Positions 1-12,484 of a stretch of 64,000 bases of DNA are shown here, one piece after another. Where the stretch lies: contig NC_045139.1 in assembly GCF_008831285.2 (NCBI RefSeq), forward strand, positions 18,828,354 through 18,892,353, given 5' to 3'. The notes under the pieces are model-generated. The model had not been told where the DNA came from. It saw nothing but the letters and a program-made list of their open reading frames with translations, and made no database searches. The translations under genes were made by a program, and so were the position numbers. This DNA is from Nymphaea colorata. Lineage: Eukaryota > Streptophyta > Magnoliopsida > Nymphaeales > Nymphaeaceae. Position 1 is the stretch's first letter, and every line of letters starts with the position of its first letter.

Positions 1-1439
1 ACCACCTAACCATTTCGGGACTTTCACATTTTCATTGAAGTGCTCTTTCTGAAATAAGCTGTACCAGTGTCCTATATGTTGCACAAACAAGACTTCCTAC
101 TTATCAAACCTGTTCTCTGTTTATGCTTAAACTGTGTGATGGTTGCTTTCTGCAACACCAAATGAACTGTTCCCCAGTTCAATGGTCAGCATCTACTCAT
201 ACCACACCACTAGCACAAAACACCAAACAGTTTCCTCTTCACTCTTGAGGAAACGTGATTACAATAAATGACTTAATAATTTAGCATCATCCTACCATTT
301 CCAGCCAATAAACTTCAAGTTTGGAGGTGAGACAACCTTAACCTACAAAAAATTGCACAATGACCTGGCAGGAGGAAATTGAGGAAGATGGACCCTCGCA
401 ACTTTACAAAACATCTAGTTTTTGGCTCTAAAAGCATCTAAAATCTTCAATTTTTAAAGGAAATTTTCCACCAGATACCACCTTTTGGCCATAATCGCAA
501 AAAGAAGCTTCTTGTTTCTCATTTTCCTGATATGTGCTGATAACTGCCAATGGGTCCTCAAGTTAAGTTATGACATGTAAAATGCATGGAAATTTGTACT
601 TTCCAATTGCATTTTCACTTTTATTCAGGAATAAAAAGCATCAACCTCATTTCTTCAGCTCAACTGATATTTTAACTAGAGCTATGAGGCTATGATAGAG
701 CTAGGCCTTTATCTACCAATTTTCAGCAAAAGTGAGGTCTGTAATTGGAAAATCAGAAACGAGGCCTGCAACGGGATTTAGCCAAAAGGTGGTCCTATAA
801 ATGGAAATTTCTTTATAAATAAGGTTAACAACTGAAAATTTTATCTCCTAGTGTTCAAAGTTATGATGTTGCTATCTCTGAGAAGTGGAGAGCCTTGATT
901 CTTTTCTGGAATTTCTCTAATGATCGGAAAACATATCACAACTTTATACCAGATTGTTAAGGCTTAAAAAATATTTTATAAAATGGAATCATGGCTTGAA
1001 GAAATAAGAGGACGAGGGAAGCAATGGGCTTACAGTATATTGGCGGTTGCACCTAAACTTTGTTTAGATTGAATTAAAATGGACAAGGGGAAAGAGAAAA
1101 ACCACCTTATAGAGCAAGAACATAGAAGACAGAAATGCAACAAAAAGCATCTGAAGAGTGTATAAAAATGTCACTTAAGAACAATGCTAAAGGACTGTCG
1201 TCATCAAGGAAACAAACTACAAATTTCCACACTTATTTAGGTTTTCTTGTTGTTGATTACTGGTGCAGCACTGAAATTTCATTAAAATAGAGAAAATAAC
1301 ACATTGACTAGGAGTATACTATCTAATAGAAGAATGAAAAGTTGGAAAATTTGAGACAGGAAATTGCTATAGACAAACATGTGGCTGTATATGAAAAAGT
1401 TCTCTCTCACTAACATGGAATAAATTAAAATTTCCCTAT

Positions 1440-1480
1440 TAGGTACAGGTACAGGTGCAGGTGCAGGTGCAGATGCACGT
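1440..1480. repeat. hexamer microsatellite (GGTRCA)n
   Basis: About six copies of AGGTACAGGTGC-like hexamers in the NPC1 intron that runs off the left edge. Read on the minus strand they give a meaningless Ala-Pro/Val-Pro string. Confidence 0.7.
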
Positions 1481-1788
1481 GTGGAAGCAAAATTTTTCAC
1501 AAAAACATATATAAGAGATACAAAATTGCCCACAACAACAAATCTAACAATTAAAAAGTCATGATTCTATGGATTATTGAATGACAAGAAGCAAACTGTC
1601 TGGTTGCTACAGACGACTGTTTTTGACACTGAGCAGTCCACAACATCAGTGTTGGAAATATAACTAAAACTGAACAAGTACTCCATCTAAGCAACGAGAA
1701 GAAAAAAGGAAGCTAATGTAAATAGCTACGAGAATAATCAATCGGTAGAATATTTTATTTTAAACAAGCATAATGCATTTGAAAGTAC

Positions 1789-3297
1789 CTTCACTGCAGA
1801 AGTAGAATTTGGACAGTTCAGCGGCACCCCGTCACTTCGATAAGCACAAATACCATACATGGAACAGTATTCCTTTGCATGCTTTTGCCTGCAAGTGTAT
1901 GGAGATTTTGGTTAAATGTCTCCATACCCTCCCAATCTATAATCTTCAAAGTGGAATGTCCTGCTAAAAACTTGATATTTATAGCTCATTTAATATGGTT
2001 AAGATGTCCTGGATGGTTCACTCATCAATACATAAAACAGTAGACGAGTTAATTAACTGCTTGAAAAGTTCTTTATTGATAAACAACCCTGCTCATCCTC
2101 AGAATATATAGATTAATTTCTCTTATAAGATGGAAGAAAAACCGCTTCTTCTGCAAGAGAGTACAAAGGCCAAAACTTCTTTTCCTTCTTGAGCCAACAT
2201 TGAAGAAACTGAACACCTTTAACATGCCTTACTAGAATTTTTTCTTGAAAATTTTCACATGGAAGCATTATAGGTTTACAAATACATGTACCAAAGCACC
2301 AGGCAATGCCTAGACACCAGCCTTAAAATGGGCAAGAATGGATGAAAAGGAGTGAAAATATTACATAAAATTCAAGATGTAAATGGACACACATAATTAT
2401 ACAGAAGACATTTATATCTTGCATAAACAATTAAATGTAGCTGAAGGTACAGGTATATGGGCATTTTTTGAAGATTCCATTATCACTTCTGTATAATAAA
2501 AATAGAACAGGAGACAAGATGGAGCGCTATTGAAAATAGAATTTATGAAACAACAGGGACCAAGGTCCGCAAGTGGGAGAATGGAACTTCATAAAATCAA
2601 GATTGAATAGTGCTCAAAAACAAAAGCATCTTGTAGCACGACAAATTATAATGAAAGTTACACCAATCGGAACTGCTCATTGCCTACACTAAAGCTGACA
2701 TGTCAAAGATGTAGAACAGAAAGCAAAAAACCATAAACATTTTTGCAGAAAAAGTCTTACGTGGATGTAGTTGATGCATTTGACTGTGCAAGCAATCTTG
2801 AATGGAGAAGCTCTGCTGCCACAACAGATGCCATAAACAGGCCCTGCAGATAAAATGACATGGAATATATTAGTGACACTGTCAAATGCATGTGAACCAG
2901 AGGACCAACCAACACTTTCAAGTGTGAAAGTGATTATCACTTCTTTCCAATTTCCGTAGTAAGGAAGTTCCACAGCTGAATTATACACCAGTTAAAAAAC
3001 AATTTAAGGGATGCATAAAAATATGCAAATAAGTGAGTCAATTATAATTGATGTTGGGTCTCAGCACCTCTGCCACAGCCACAACAGGTCCTGGTGGTGC
3101 TCCAACTCATCAAATGCAATTGCCAGCTGAGACAGGTGGAGTTAACTGCATTATATGCACATTGGACTTGACTCGGCTCAAATTTGCTGTTGCTAAATGA
3201 GCCATTAGACATTTAATAGTTCAGTGACTTTAGTCTATGAACAAGTTTTCTTTTTTGGGGGTTGTTGCAATCTATAGTTTCTAAATTTTTAATTTAA

Positions 3298-3379
<82 letters not shown>

Positions 3380-5016
3380 GAAAAGGCAATTAAAGGAGAA
3401 GAAATCTGAGCGAAACTCTAACCCGATACAGAACAAACCATATTGAGCACCAGTCTGAAAGCAGCAAGCCCAAGGCGTCTTTTAATCTGTCATAGTATTA
3501 ATAGTTGCTATCGCGGTTTTTTCATTTAAGTATTATGAAGGTTTTTTAAGTTGGAACCTTTTGACTAACTCTACATCATAAATATTCTTGGCTCAAGGAA
3601 TTATGCTAATTGACTCTTACTTGACTCTGCTTGCCGGTATCATGCAACACGCTCCTATATGTTCTAATTCCAGGGTCAATAAAACATTTTCAGAAGCATG
3701 CAGCATCAGCAGTTCAGATAGAGCTGTAAAACATTTTATATGTACGTGTATATGTGTATGAATATGTGCTGATTGTACATTCTTATGAAGATCTTTCAGG
3801 TCCAGGAACTCAAAACCTGTAAGTCGAACATCACTGCAGGCATGTTGCATGGTGCTACTAAGCAGAATTTACACCTTCACCTTTTCTTTCGTTTTTAGAG
3901 TCGTTCAATTCACTGCTACACGAACGCTTAAATTTTTGACCCTGTCACGTCTCCTTGCATTGTATCTGTCATGGAAGACCAGAAAAATGGGTTGTCTTGT
4001 GCCCTTCCATGTATATCCACGTGACATTTCTTTCCCGGTTCAATTCTTCTTCTCTCATTCAATAGCGCTTACAGTTAATTTGCCGTTTTCTTCTAGTTGA
4101 GTTCCCATTTGGTTTCTGTTTTTCTTCTCTTGATGCTTGTTCTCATAACCTAGTCCCAGCAATTATAAAGGGGTCTGCTTATCGCTTTCGCTTATGCCTC
4201 CCTGGTCATTTATCTGCTTCCACTCCAGAATAAGAAACCGTCTGCTCATATGTTTCTACTAGGAAATCAACAATAATTTTTCTAGCTTCATATATGGTTA
4301 CAGAGCCAGAACGGAGGTGAAGGAAACCTAACACTGTTGTTATTCTGATTATTACATATAGATTGGGTATACAGATAAAAGATTGGAGAATCCACGGGAA
4401 TTAAAACGAGAGTTTCTTGATTTGCAAACAGATGCATCATCCATATCATCTCGTCCAAAAGTCGCACGGCTAAACCTGAAATATGACGAATATGACAATG
4501 GAAAAAACTCTCGAGTACGAAAACTGCTAGAGGCACTAACTCCGATGCGTCGTTTTCGTCCGACAGAGCTCTCTGCTTCAAAGTGAACTACTCGAAACAA
4601 TGAGCAGAAAAATAGCTCGAGTATCCGAAAACAAAGCAATTTAAGAATATATTCTTAACATAATAAATAGAAAAGTAGGAACTTAAATAGTTCAGTGTAA
4701 TTGTAAACATGAGTAATAAAAAAAGAAGCTCTTCATCCTTAGCGCAGAACGACCGCGAAAACAGTGAGGGAAGCAAGACCGCGAGCCGCTCCCGTTCTCG
4801 GTCGTCCAACGCGCGGATTCAGAATAGAAAAAGAAATCCACATTGATCGTCGCCATTCCGCATGACGATCTCGCGGCCTCGGTAGTAGAAGCTCAAACCG
4901 AACTCGGAACTCAAATTCGACGAAAGCAAACAGCAAACTGGACGAGGAGAGCGACCGAGAAACTCCAGTACCTTGAGCAGAAGCAGAGCCATGGAATGAA
5001 CCCTAAGGCGAACCAT
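1789..5016 (-). CDS. NPC1: NPC1-type sterol transporter, 5' part only (partial gene)
   Basis: Three coding exons are supported on the minus strand: 5016-4972, 2843-2761 and 1888-1789, with coding phases 0, 0 and 2. They give 76 codons in one frame with GT donors and AG acceptors throughout. The first ATG (5016) gives a hydrophobic leader (MALLLLK from residue 9, then GLFMASVVAAELL after the splice), read as a signal peptide. After it comes EYCSMYGIC (49-57) and RSDGVPLNCP (60-69). The spacing of C51, C57 and C68 and the YC-x-MY-x-IC...RSDG...LNCP pattern match the start of the luminal N-terminal sterol-binding domain of NPC1 proteins. In plants this family of about 1,250-1,300 residues moves sterols and affects sphingolipid balance in endomembranes. 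The next expected exon (PDELL...CP) is not found in 1-1788, so the remaining exons lie left of the window. The family call is firm; the start codon is less so, since a second ATG sits at 4992. Confidence 0.83.
3303..3376. repeat. (TG)n(TA)n compound microsatellite
   Basis: About 23 TG units run directly into about 14 TA units inside NPC1 intron 1. Confidence 0.95.
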
Positions 5017-5240
5017 GAGCTGGCGGAGGAGCGAGGCGACGGGGCGCACGAGGCAGAGGGTCGAGAGAACGGGAGAGGAGGCGAGTCGCCCTACTTATGG
5101 CGGCCGTTTGTGGTTGACGCCGACGTGGACGCGTTGATGATGACGATGACGATGGGGGAATGGTGCGTGGGTCCCGCGAGGGAATGAGGGAGTGAGTAAG
5201 GAGGAGAGATCTTGCTTTCGAAAAGCGTGCGGGCAAAAAT
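5017..5240 (-). promoter_or_regulatory. 5' UTR / promoter-proximal GC-rich block of the NPC1-type gene
   Basis: A GC-rich island in otherwise AT-rich DNA, lying immediately upstream of the first NPC1 ATG. The frame is open upstream of that ATG but contains no further ATG. Its position suggests 5' UTR and core promoter. I see no clear TATA box. Transcript ends cannot be fixed from sequence. Confidence 0.4.
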
Positions 5241-6229
5241 GATACGTGTCATGATCCTTGTTTCCCAGCTCCTTAATTACCTTCATAGTCCTAGCCTTTT
5301 ATTATTATCCACTCGCTCATTTCATATACCGGCCATGTGCAATTACTCTATGGCTCCTATCATTGTCCCCTAATGACAGAGGCAAACTTTTCCTTTTTTT
5401 GATTTTTTACTGGGAAAAGATAATGTTGGCTTTTCGCACTGGCGGTTTTTGCGGGAAAAAGTTTCTTTTCCTCGGATGCAATCAGGCATGGAAGCTTCCT
5501 GTTCCGTTTCCTCTTTCTGGTAATAAAGCGGGCCGATTTAAGATTTTATTACTGATTGCCATTCCGTTTAACTTTTCAGCTCTGGGTTTGACCGTGGCAT
5601 TTTTACGTAAAAAAGCTCACAGAAGTTGGGCGGACTGTCCGTAGGCTGGGCTCTCTTCCGTTTCGGACTTGATTCTCGTGGGAGTAACATAAAGTTGGAA
5701 TTTAATGCTCGGCGACGAGGTCAAGTCGGATGGACTCACGTCACTAGACGAGGACGTTTCAAACGATCAGGTCTTTTCGCGTCTCACTACTATGTAATTA
5801 TTAAGAGTTTTAAAGTTGTTTCACATACTGAAATGGTATAAATGAGAAAGTTATAAAAAATAGATCGAAATCATATACGATGAGAAAGTTATAAAAACAT
5901 TTTCTTTGAATTTTGATGAAATAGACAATCCCCAAATTATTTTAAAAAGTTGACAAATAAATACTCACCTTTTCAGCACATTGCTTACTCATAAAAGAAT
6001 ATTAATTTTTTATATGAAATAACAAAGACAATATCTCATACGGACTTAAAATCTCTTAAAAAAAGGTACTTTTGCAATTTGAATGTTAAAAACATTTTGG
6101 GCTTAAAAGAAGTGCACACTAAGACATGACAATGATCGCTCCAATATTTAGTATGATCCAATTCTATAGGGTTTAATGACGTTAGCTTGCTTGCATATTT
6201 TTTGTTTATCTTTGTGTTCATTTTTTTGT
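5241..6229. other. intergenic, no gene seen
   Basis: AT-rich DNA right of the NPC1 5' end. A long open frame at 5258-5644 on the plus strand has no recognisable domain and a random-looking composition. No RNA gene or repeat is obvious. Confidence 0.4.
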
Positions 6230-7098
6230 TGATCTATAGAATCCAAATAGTTGTTTGAATTTGGTAACCTGTACATGCGTAAGTTGGTGCACTGCCCTTG
6301 TTGGAAACAGAGTTGGGATTTAAAGTGAAAGTAAATTCCGCTATTAGAAAACTGTACATCATATGCTGCAAGTTTTTCTTTTCCTTCGTAATGTCACAAA
6401 GAAAGCAAAATGCATCCTTTTTTCATTAGATTATATAGCTATAAACAAAAGATATCAAAAAGAAAAAAAAAAACAGAGTAGTGTCCCAATACATTAGATA
6501 AAATTGGTACGATTTGCCAAAAACTTCCATGCAATATCAATGCAATGTTAACCAATCTAACTTTACTTTAGGAAGGTCATTTAATTCCTTGCTTCATGAT
6601 TTACGGTCTTAGTTCAATGTTCACATGTGCATTTCGCTACCATTAATGGACAAATTGTACCAAGTTTATCTATTAATGGTAGCGATGCACAGGATGACAT
6701 TAGAGTGCGACCCTAAATCATGAAGCAGGGAATTAAATGGCCTTACTAAAGTAAAGTTAGATTGGTTAACATTGAATAGATATTGCTTGGAAGTTTTTGG
6801 CAAATTTTACTGAATTTATCTAAATATTGGGACACTACTCTGTTTTTTTTCCTTTTTTATGTCTTTTGTTTATACAGCCATAGAATCTAATGAAGAAAGG
6901 ATGCATTTTGTTTTCTTTGTGACATTACGAAGGAAAAGAGAAACTAGCAGCTTATGATGTACAGTTTTCTAATAGCGGAATTTACTTTCACTTTAAATCC
7001 CAACTCTGTTTCCAACAAGGGCAGTGCACCAACTTACGCATCTACATGTTACCAAATTCAAACAACTATCACGGGATCGTTTGGATTCCATAGATCAA
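6230..7098. repeat. large foldback (inverted repeat) element, ~415-430 bp arms
   Basis: The left arm (6230 to ~6650) is repeated in reverse complement by the right arm (~6669 to 7098), with a spacer of about 20 bases. Long blocks are identical or nearly so: for example the sequence at 6300-6360 (GGAAACAGAGTTGGG ... CTGTACATC) is matched in reverse at 6955-7015. By eye the arms are about 90% identical. Differences include an 11-13 base insertion near the outer end of the right arm (7068-7080). The outer ends read TTGATCTAT and ATAGATCAA. I see no transposase and no convincing target-site duplication. It is most likely a foldback/MITE-type transposon. If transcribed it would form a long hairpin RNA. 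Confidence 0.9.
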
Positions 7099-7731
7099 AC
7101 TTAATAGAACGAATGCTCAATGCGTGAAAGCATCAAAATGAACTGAAAGATTTTTAAAATGAACATGCTACTATCTTTAAACCCTCTTTAAACCCTACTA
7201 TGTTGTAGACGCCAAGGTGGTCCACCTTTAAAAAAAGACCTGTCTTTAAATCTTAAAATGGTCACCACCACTTCCTATTACACTATTAACAGCGGAAAGT
7301 GGTAGAATGAACCACTCACTTTTAAAAATAAATAAATAAGTCAAGACCTTTAATCGTATAAATTTATAATATTCGATTTATAAGTTTCATTATCAATTTT
7401 TTCTCATTCTATAAATTGAATACATTTTAGTCCATTTGTACAATTGGATTTGCAAAGACAACAGTGAAAATATTTTGGTGACATTAATAACACGAGACAA
7501 CATCACAATGAAAAGGCTCGATTGACAATCCAACTACCAAGTATTTTCACGTTGAATTGAAAGTCTGAGTGGTTGCATGATTCGCTTGCAAATTAATATG
7601 CATCATTATATGTTGCCAACCAAAAAAAATGCATTTATTGAAAAAATAAATAAAATTTCACACGGAACACACGAGGCAAATGAAAAGAACTTTTAAAAAA
7701 TGTCACAAATATGGACCATCTTAGCCCTTGG
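7099..7731. other. intergenic, no gene seen
   Basis: AT-rich sequence with no recognisable coding potential or structured repeat. Confidence 0.4.
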
Positions 7732-7955
7732 GTTGCGTTTGATAGTTTCAGATCTTAAATCTGAGACAACATAAAAAGGTGTGTTTTGGAAGATCCTTAG
7801 TTTCTTTAAATTGAGATTCTCAGTAGACTAGCATGAATTAAAATTCATGCTACATGTTAAAAGTCGATGGGGGGTGGCCCGACCTTAAATTCATGGATGA
7901 TCCCAGATCATCGTGGGTCTCAAATCCATGATAAAACAAACACATTGTTCTTGTA
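7732..7955. mobile_element. MITE-like element, 'GCGTTTGATAG' type
   Basis: It begins GGGTTGCGTTTGATAG followed by CAGATCTTAAATCTGAG and ends with related inverted sequence (CTCAAATCCATGATAAAAC). Similar terminal motifs occur at 38899 and 50462, so this looks like a small dispersed non-autonomous family. Confidence 0.5.
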
Positions 7956-9463
7956 ATTTCTTGAGCCATGATTTTGCACTTCAATATTAAGAGTGTCTTT
8001 GTACACAATAAGTACATGTATTAATCATTAAAAATGTTACAATATTGTATGTGACGCTAGTCCCTTGACTTGCTTGTTCCTTTCTCCACAAGCAACTTAA
8101 CTTAGGAGGCTGGACGAAGCCATTTTTTGTATGTGGAAAACTTCAGGCACATTGTCTTGTCAAATCAAGTAATATAATTAAATTGTTTTATAGTTCGTTT
8201 ATGTTAATATATTGGCAGTAGTAATCCTTGCAACTCATTATTCAAACACCGCCAACCTATCAGCAATATCATATTGGCCACATCTTTAATTGTCTGGCTG
8301 CCGGAGACTTCACTTATCTATTAACTATCATGATCATAAACAAAATAATGGATACCAAGATGAAAGGAGCTCTTGTGCGATCTCGTCTTCTGGCTCTCAC
8401 CGCACTTCCCCTCCAGCGTTATTAAAATTCGTGCTTATATAAGATCTTTATTTTCGACTGGTATTTTAAATTGAATCAAATAAGTTGTTTTTAAAATAAA
8501 AAAAAGAGAAAGAATAAAACTGTTTAACTCGGAAATATTTTGAGGACCTTTATATTCCACGCAGCCGTTACATTTAATATGATCATGTGGTAGAAATTAA
8601 GCTGAAAATTAACAAAACGAAGAACGTGGTTTAAAAAAAGATTGAACAAATGAATCAAGGGAAACGTTTTGGAACATTAATTAGGGGAAGAAGTTTGGTG
8701 GAAATTAATTGGGAAGATGAGTACGTGTCTCAAAAGCCGTGGCATCTGGCGAGCCTGAGAAAGATGCCGTCTCCTGCGTCTGCACCGACCACTCCATAAT
8801 GGTTTTGTTGGTAGGAAAGAGTCAATTCCAAAGCCCACCACGCCGAGGGGCCTTTTCCTGTGTTAAATACGCGCGGGCTTCATTTACGGGCATCGACATG
8901 GATCGCTCATGCAACCCTTACCCGGTACGATACCATTCTGCCAGGCCTCGCCTCACCGACACCTGCTGTCTCGTATCGTATCCGCTGATATAACATCGGA
9001 TTGGCCGTCCTGTCGAAGCTACATGATGTTGCATTGAGCCGATGCACCGATACTGACAAGTTACAAAACCGAGTCTAACAAAAACCGGGTTTGGCCAAGG
9101 TCATATACCCGTTGGTTTCAGTAGTAGGTGGCTACATTAATTTATCTGGGTAGTCCTTCTCTTTTAATTTATCTTGGTTCTATTCTTTTTTTTATTTTAT
9201 TTGATAAACACATTGTCTCTCTAAATATCTGTCTTTTTTTTTGTTTTTGTCTTTTCCCTCTTTTTTTTTTTTTTAAGTCATCTGGAGGTTGTGGTTCATA
9301 TCTTTTTGATGACGTATTCGAGAAGAGCGCAATAACAGTTCTTCAAGAACACCTTTTCATTATTGGATTCTATGACATGTTTTATGTAAAGCAATGTCCA
9401 CTTTACTATTCAACTACTACATTGTTGGCACGTCTATCTATTTTTTTCTTATTTATTTTGATT

Positions 9464-9466
<3 letters not shown>
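7956..9466. other. intergenic; GC-richer patch at ~8735-9065, no gene assigned
   Basis: Mostly AT-rich. The patch at about 8735-9065 is clearly GC-richer and contains repeated CGATAC/CGTATC words, typical of degraded plant repeats. It has an 84-codon open frame with no recognisable domain. I see no promoter or RNA gene. Confidence 0.35.

Positions 9467-9533
<67 letters not shown>
9467..9533. repeat. (TA)n microsatellite
   Basis: About 33 uninterrupted TA units. They open spurious Ile-Tyr frames on both strands. Confidence 0.97.
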
Positions 9534-9536
<3 letters not shown>

Positions 9537-10671
9537 AGAGAGTGGTGAAAGTCAAATGAAGATTTGATTTTGAAACGATGCCCTTTGGGTGAAACCAAAG
9601 GAAAAGGACCATCACATTCACAAGCAAAAGGTTATGAAGGTTTTGGCGTTGATGTGATGGGAAAGCCCCATATGCAGAGGGCATTCCTCTCTTCAATCCG
9701 AAAGGAACTCATGAAACCGAATTCCATGTCAAGATGCATCCAGATGGGTAGAGGTAGGACAGACTTCGACATGAAAACGACGAGTGCCAGAAAAAAATAA
9801 AAGCATTTATTGGTCTTGGGATTCCACTTGTTTTCTTATGGTGTTTGTTATGTTTAAAGAAAACTTATTTAATCTTGCCGTTGTCTTGTTTGTTTGGTCT
9901 GGAGTAAAAAAAAAAAAAAAAAAATTCCATGTAGGAAAAGTGAAAGTAAATTTTGCTAGAAAAGCCAAATCTAGGAAGATAGGTGGGCCTATCCAACCCC
10001 TGCATGGTCAACTTTTAATTTTCACAGTGGAGTTTCGGGTGGGCTCGAAAAACTCAATGTGGGCTGACAGGGTGTGGTCCATTTGGGGCCTGAGCATTAA
10101 CTAAAATAAATAAACGTCCCGGCCAGCCTGGCCGATCAGTCGGTCCACAGGCTTAATGGAGAGGGCGACGGGATAGACATCCGGTCAGTAATGGGCCGGC
10201 CTGAAGCTAGGGTTTTCTCGTTAACTTGCCGAGTCAGGCTAATGATTGGGGCCAGCTCGAAGTCTCCAAGGAACATAGGCCCATCGATTTAATGGGCTAG
10301 GCTTGCCTGTCACGAAATTCATTTTAAAACTGCCGTCCCACAAAGCAATTGGGGGCTCATTCATCTACTGCGAATCGAATCAATATTTGGAACTCACCTA
10401 ATCGATTCCATTGCGGACCATGAAAGAAATCTCAAGAACTTGAATACCACTGCCTCTCAGCCAAAAACCCTAAATAGCTTACTTAAAGAATTACTATGTA
10501 TTCAATGTGCCACCCAATTGAAAACAAAGGGCCTATAAAAGTGAAAGGTTAGCTTTTCTTCTCCAGCCCGTTGGACATGTGAAAAAGAGGGTGGGTATGT
10601 GTGTACAGAATTTTGGTACAGCTCAAAATATTTATACATAAATATGCATGTCCTTTTCTGTAGCTTATTTG
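9534..10671. other. intergenic, GC-richer degraded repeat at ~9975-10330
   Basis: Contains GGGCCGGCC/GGCCAGCC-like words and an A-tract at 9906-9923. No gene is recognised. Confidence 0.35.
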
Positions 10672-10672
10672 A

Positions 10673-10746
<74 letters not shown>
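10672..10746. repeat. (CT)n(AT)n compound microsatellite
   Basis: About 22 CT units fused to about 14 AT units. The same CT-to-TA architecture recurs at 12067 and 45453. Confidence 0.95.
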
Positions 10747-10748
<2 letters not shown>

Positions 10749-12066
10749 ATGGTTTGAGTGCTCTGTCATTTCTAGAAATATCTGGACCATGCCGATAGGC
10801 AATAATGCCGGTAAGGTCAATAGGAATGTTGATGGGTCATTGTGATGAAGTTCACCCTTTCAATGAATGGGTGCCAAGAAACCATGATCGGATAGCTTCA
10901 CGGCAAAATAATTTATAAAATACATATATATTAATACATATATATTATAGGGACGCTCCTCAAGTATGCATGGTCAGGCCAATTGATAGCCCACAAACGT
11001 TGGATATTGAAAGAAGAAAATAGCAAACAGATTTAAAACTGTACGGCCGTCGTTTCTTTTCTTTCGATTTGCTGTCGAGAAGAGGTTGATATAAGTGTTG
11101 GGAGGGGGGCTGGGAATTTTTCCTTCATCAACTTTGTGTGCTACAAAATAAGAGCACCAATATATAGGTTGGAACACGATACATAACTCATACTTTAAGG
11201 ACAAAAGATTGAGTGAGAGTTTTCGTTTTTCTTTAAGCAGTATCATGAAATGCACATTCTACTCACCCAAAAAATTGTGGCTGATTTTAGCTTTTGCTTG
11301 TTTTCTTATCTTCTTCTTATCCACCATAAAGGGGTCTACTTTTCATTTGAAAATTTTATTTCTTTAGTCCTTTTTTTTTTGCTTATGATTTGAAGAAATA
11401 ATTTTTTATGACTTTATTAACAAAGGGAGCATTTTTTTCACAAAAAAAAAAAAAATTGAAATACTTTATTGAAACGAACTTTCATTAACTTAAGAAACAG
11501 TAAACACTAGTTTCATTCTTTCCCCAGTGTCATCTTCAACTAAGTTGCGTTCTTAGCGCTACTTAAATCGTGTCAATTTATAGTAAGCCACTAAAAGATA
11601 ATAGTAGTAAAAATTGCCAACTAAGCTTTGCTATTTCTCAAGCCATTAGTGAAATTAAGTTAGCATCATACACTCATTTGATGTTGTCCATGAAAAGCGT
11701 GAAAATCACGAAACATAGTCTGTTTAAAATTCCATAGGCAAGTAAAGCACAAAAAGTTAAATGTCCATTTTATACATTAGAACCAAACTAATTAAACATA
11801 AAAAAATGTGTGTGTATGTATATATATATATATATATATTAACAGGTGCATCTTAAATGGCGAATTTTTTGTCGTACGAATTCGTAAATCTACATGAAAC
11901 ACGATTTACAGACGGATCTTAATTTCGCGTGCCTTCTTCACTGTTTACACATCACGGTGCTAATGTGCCCACCTGGGCTGTCATCGTGCTACTCTGCCTT
12001 CTTTCACACCTTTCGTGGGCAGGCCCTTTAATTATGTTATCAACTCTCACTATTTCATTTGAAAAC
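10747..12066. other. intergenic, no gene seen
   Basis: AT-rich with homopolymer tracts and a short (TA)n at 11819-11840. Nothing recognisable as a gene. Confidence 0.4.
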
Positions 12067-12084
12067 TCTCTCCCTCTCTCTCTA

Positions 12085-12117
<33 letters not shown>
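12067..12117. repeat. (CT)n(TA)n compound microsatellite
   Basis: An imperfect CT run followed directly by a TA run. Confidence 0.92.
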
Positions 12118-12434
12118 GTTGTAGTTCATCCAATCACGCATTGGACAAACGTGATTAAACACACCACGGACAAAGATTTCGCTATATATATATATATATA
12201 GGTAAAATCTTCAGGTCATCTACATGTTCATCCAATCACGCATTAGACAAACATGATTAAGTCATTAAACACACCATGTACAAAGATTTCTCTGTCTATA
12301 CTTAAATAAAGAAATCCAGAACCTAATATATATGCATACACAGGTAAATCTTCCGGTCATATAGATGTTTGTTCAATCACTGCAACGGGCAAACGTGATC
12401 TCTGTCTATACTTAAATAAAGAAATCCAGAACCT

Positions 12435-12440
<6 letters not shown>
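12118..12440. repeat. three-copy tandem repeat separated by TA tracts
   Basis: Three diverged copies share TTCATCCAATCACGCATTG-like and ACAAACGTGATTAA-like blocks (12126, 12229, 12369). AAAGATTTCTCTGTC and TACTTAAATAAAGAAATCC are shared by copies 2 and 3. Copies are joined by (TA)n runs at 12183-12201 and 12437-12481, which suggests expansion through slippage or unequal crossing-over at the TA tracts. Confidence 0.8.

Positions 12441-12481
<41 letters not shown>
12437..12481. repeat. (TA)n microsatellite
   Basis: About 22 TA units directly after the last copy of the 12118-12440 repeat. Confidence 0.95.

Positions 12482-12484
<3 letters not shown>

Noticed and set aside
3617-3850. Possible minus-strand exon (DVRLTGFEFLDLKDLHKN) within NPC1 intron 1
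   Set aside because: It has an AG before it and a weak GT after it. However, NPC1 N-termini have no such segment, and exon 1 joins exon 2 perfectly in frame without it.
4843-5187. 114-codon plus-strand open frame
   Set aside because: It is antisense to the NPC1 first exon and 5' UTR. The GC-rich composition keeps all frames open, and no domain is recognisable.
5258-5644. 128-codon plus-strand frame rich in Phe/Leu
   Set aside because: Hydrophobicity comes from T-rich DNA. No domain, no supporting exon and no promoter.
9128-9696. Open frames encoding long Ile-Tyr strings (also at 10549, 12067, 21459, 47026)
   Set aside because: Products of (TA)n microsatellites, open in several frames on both strands; not genes.
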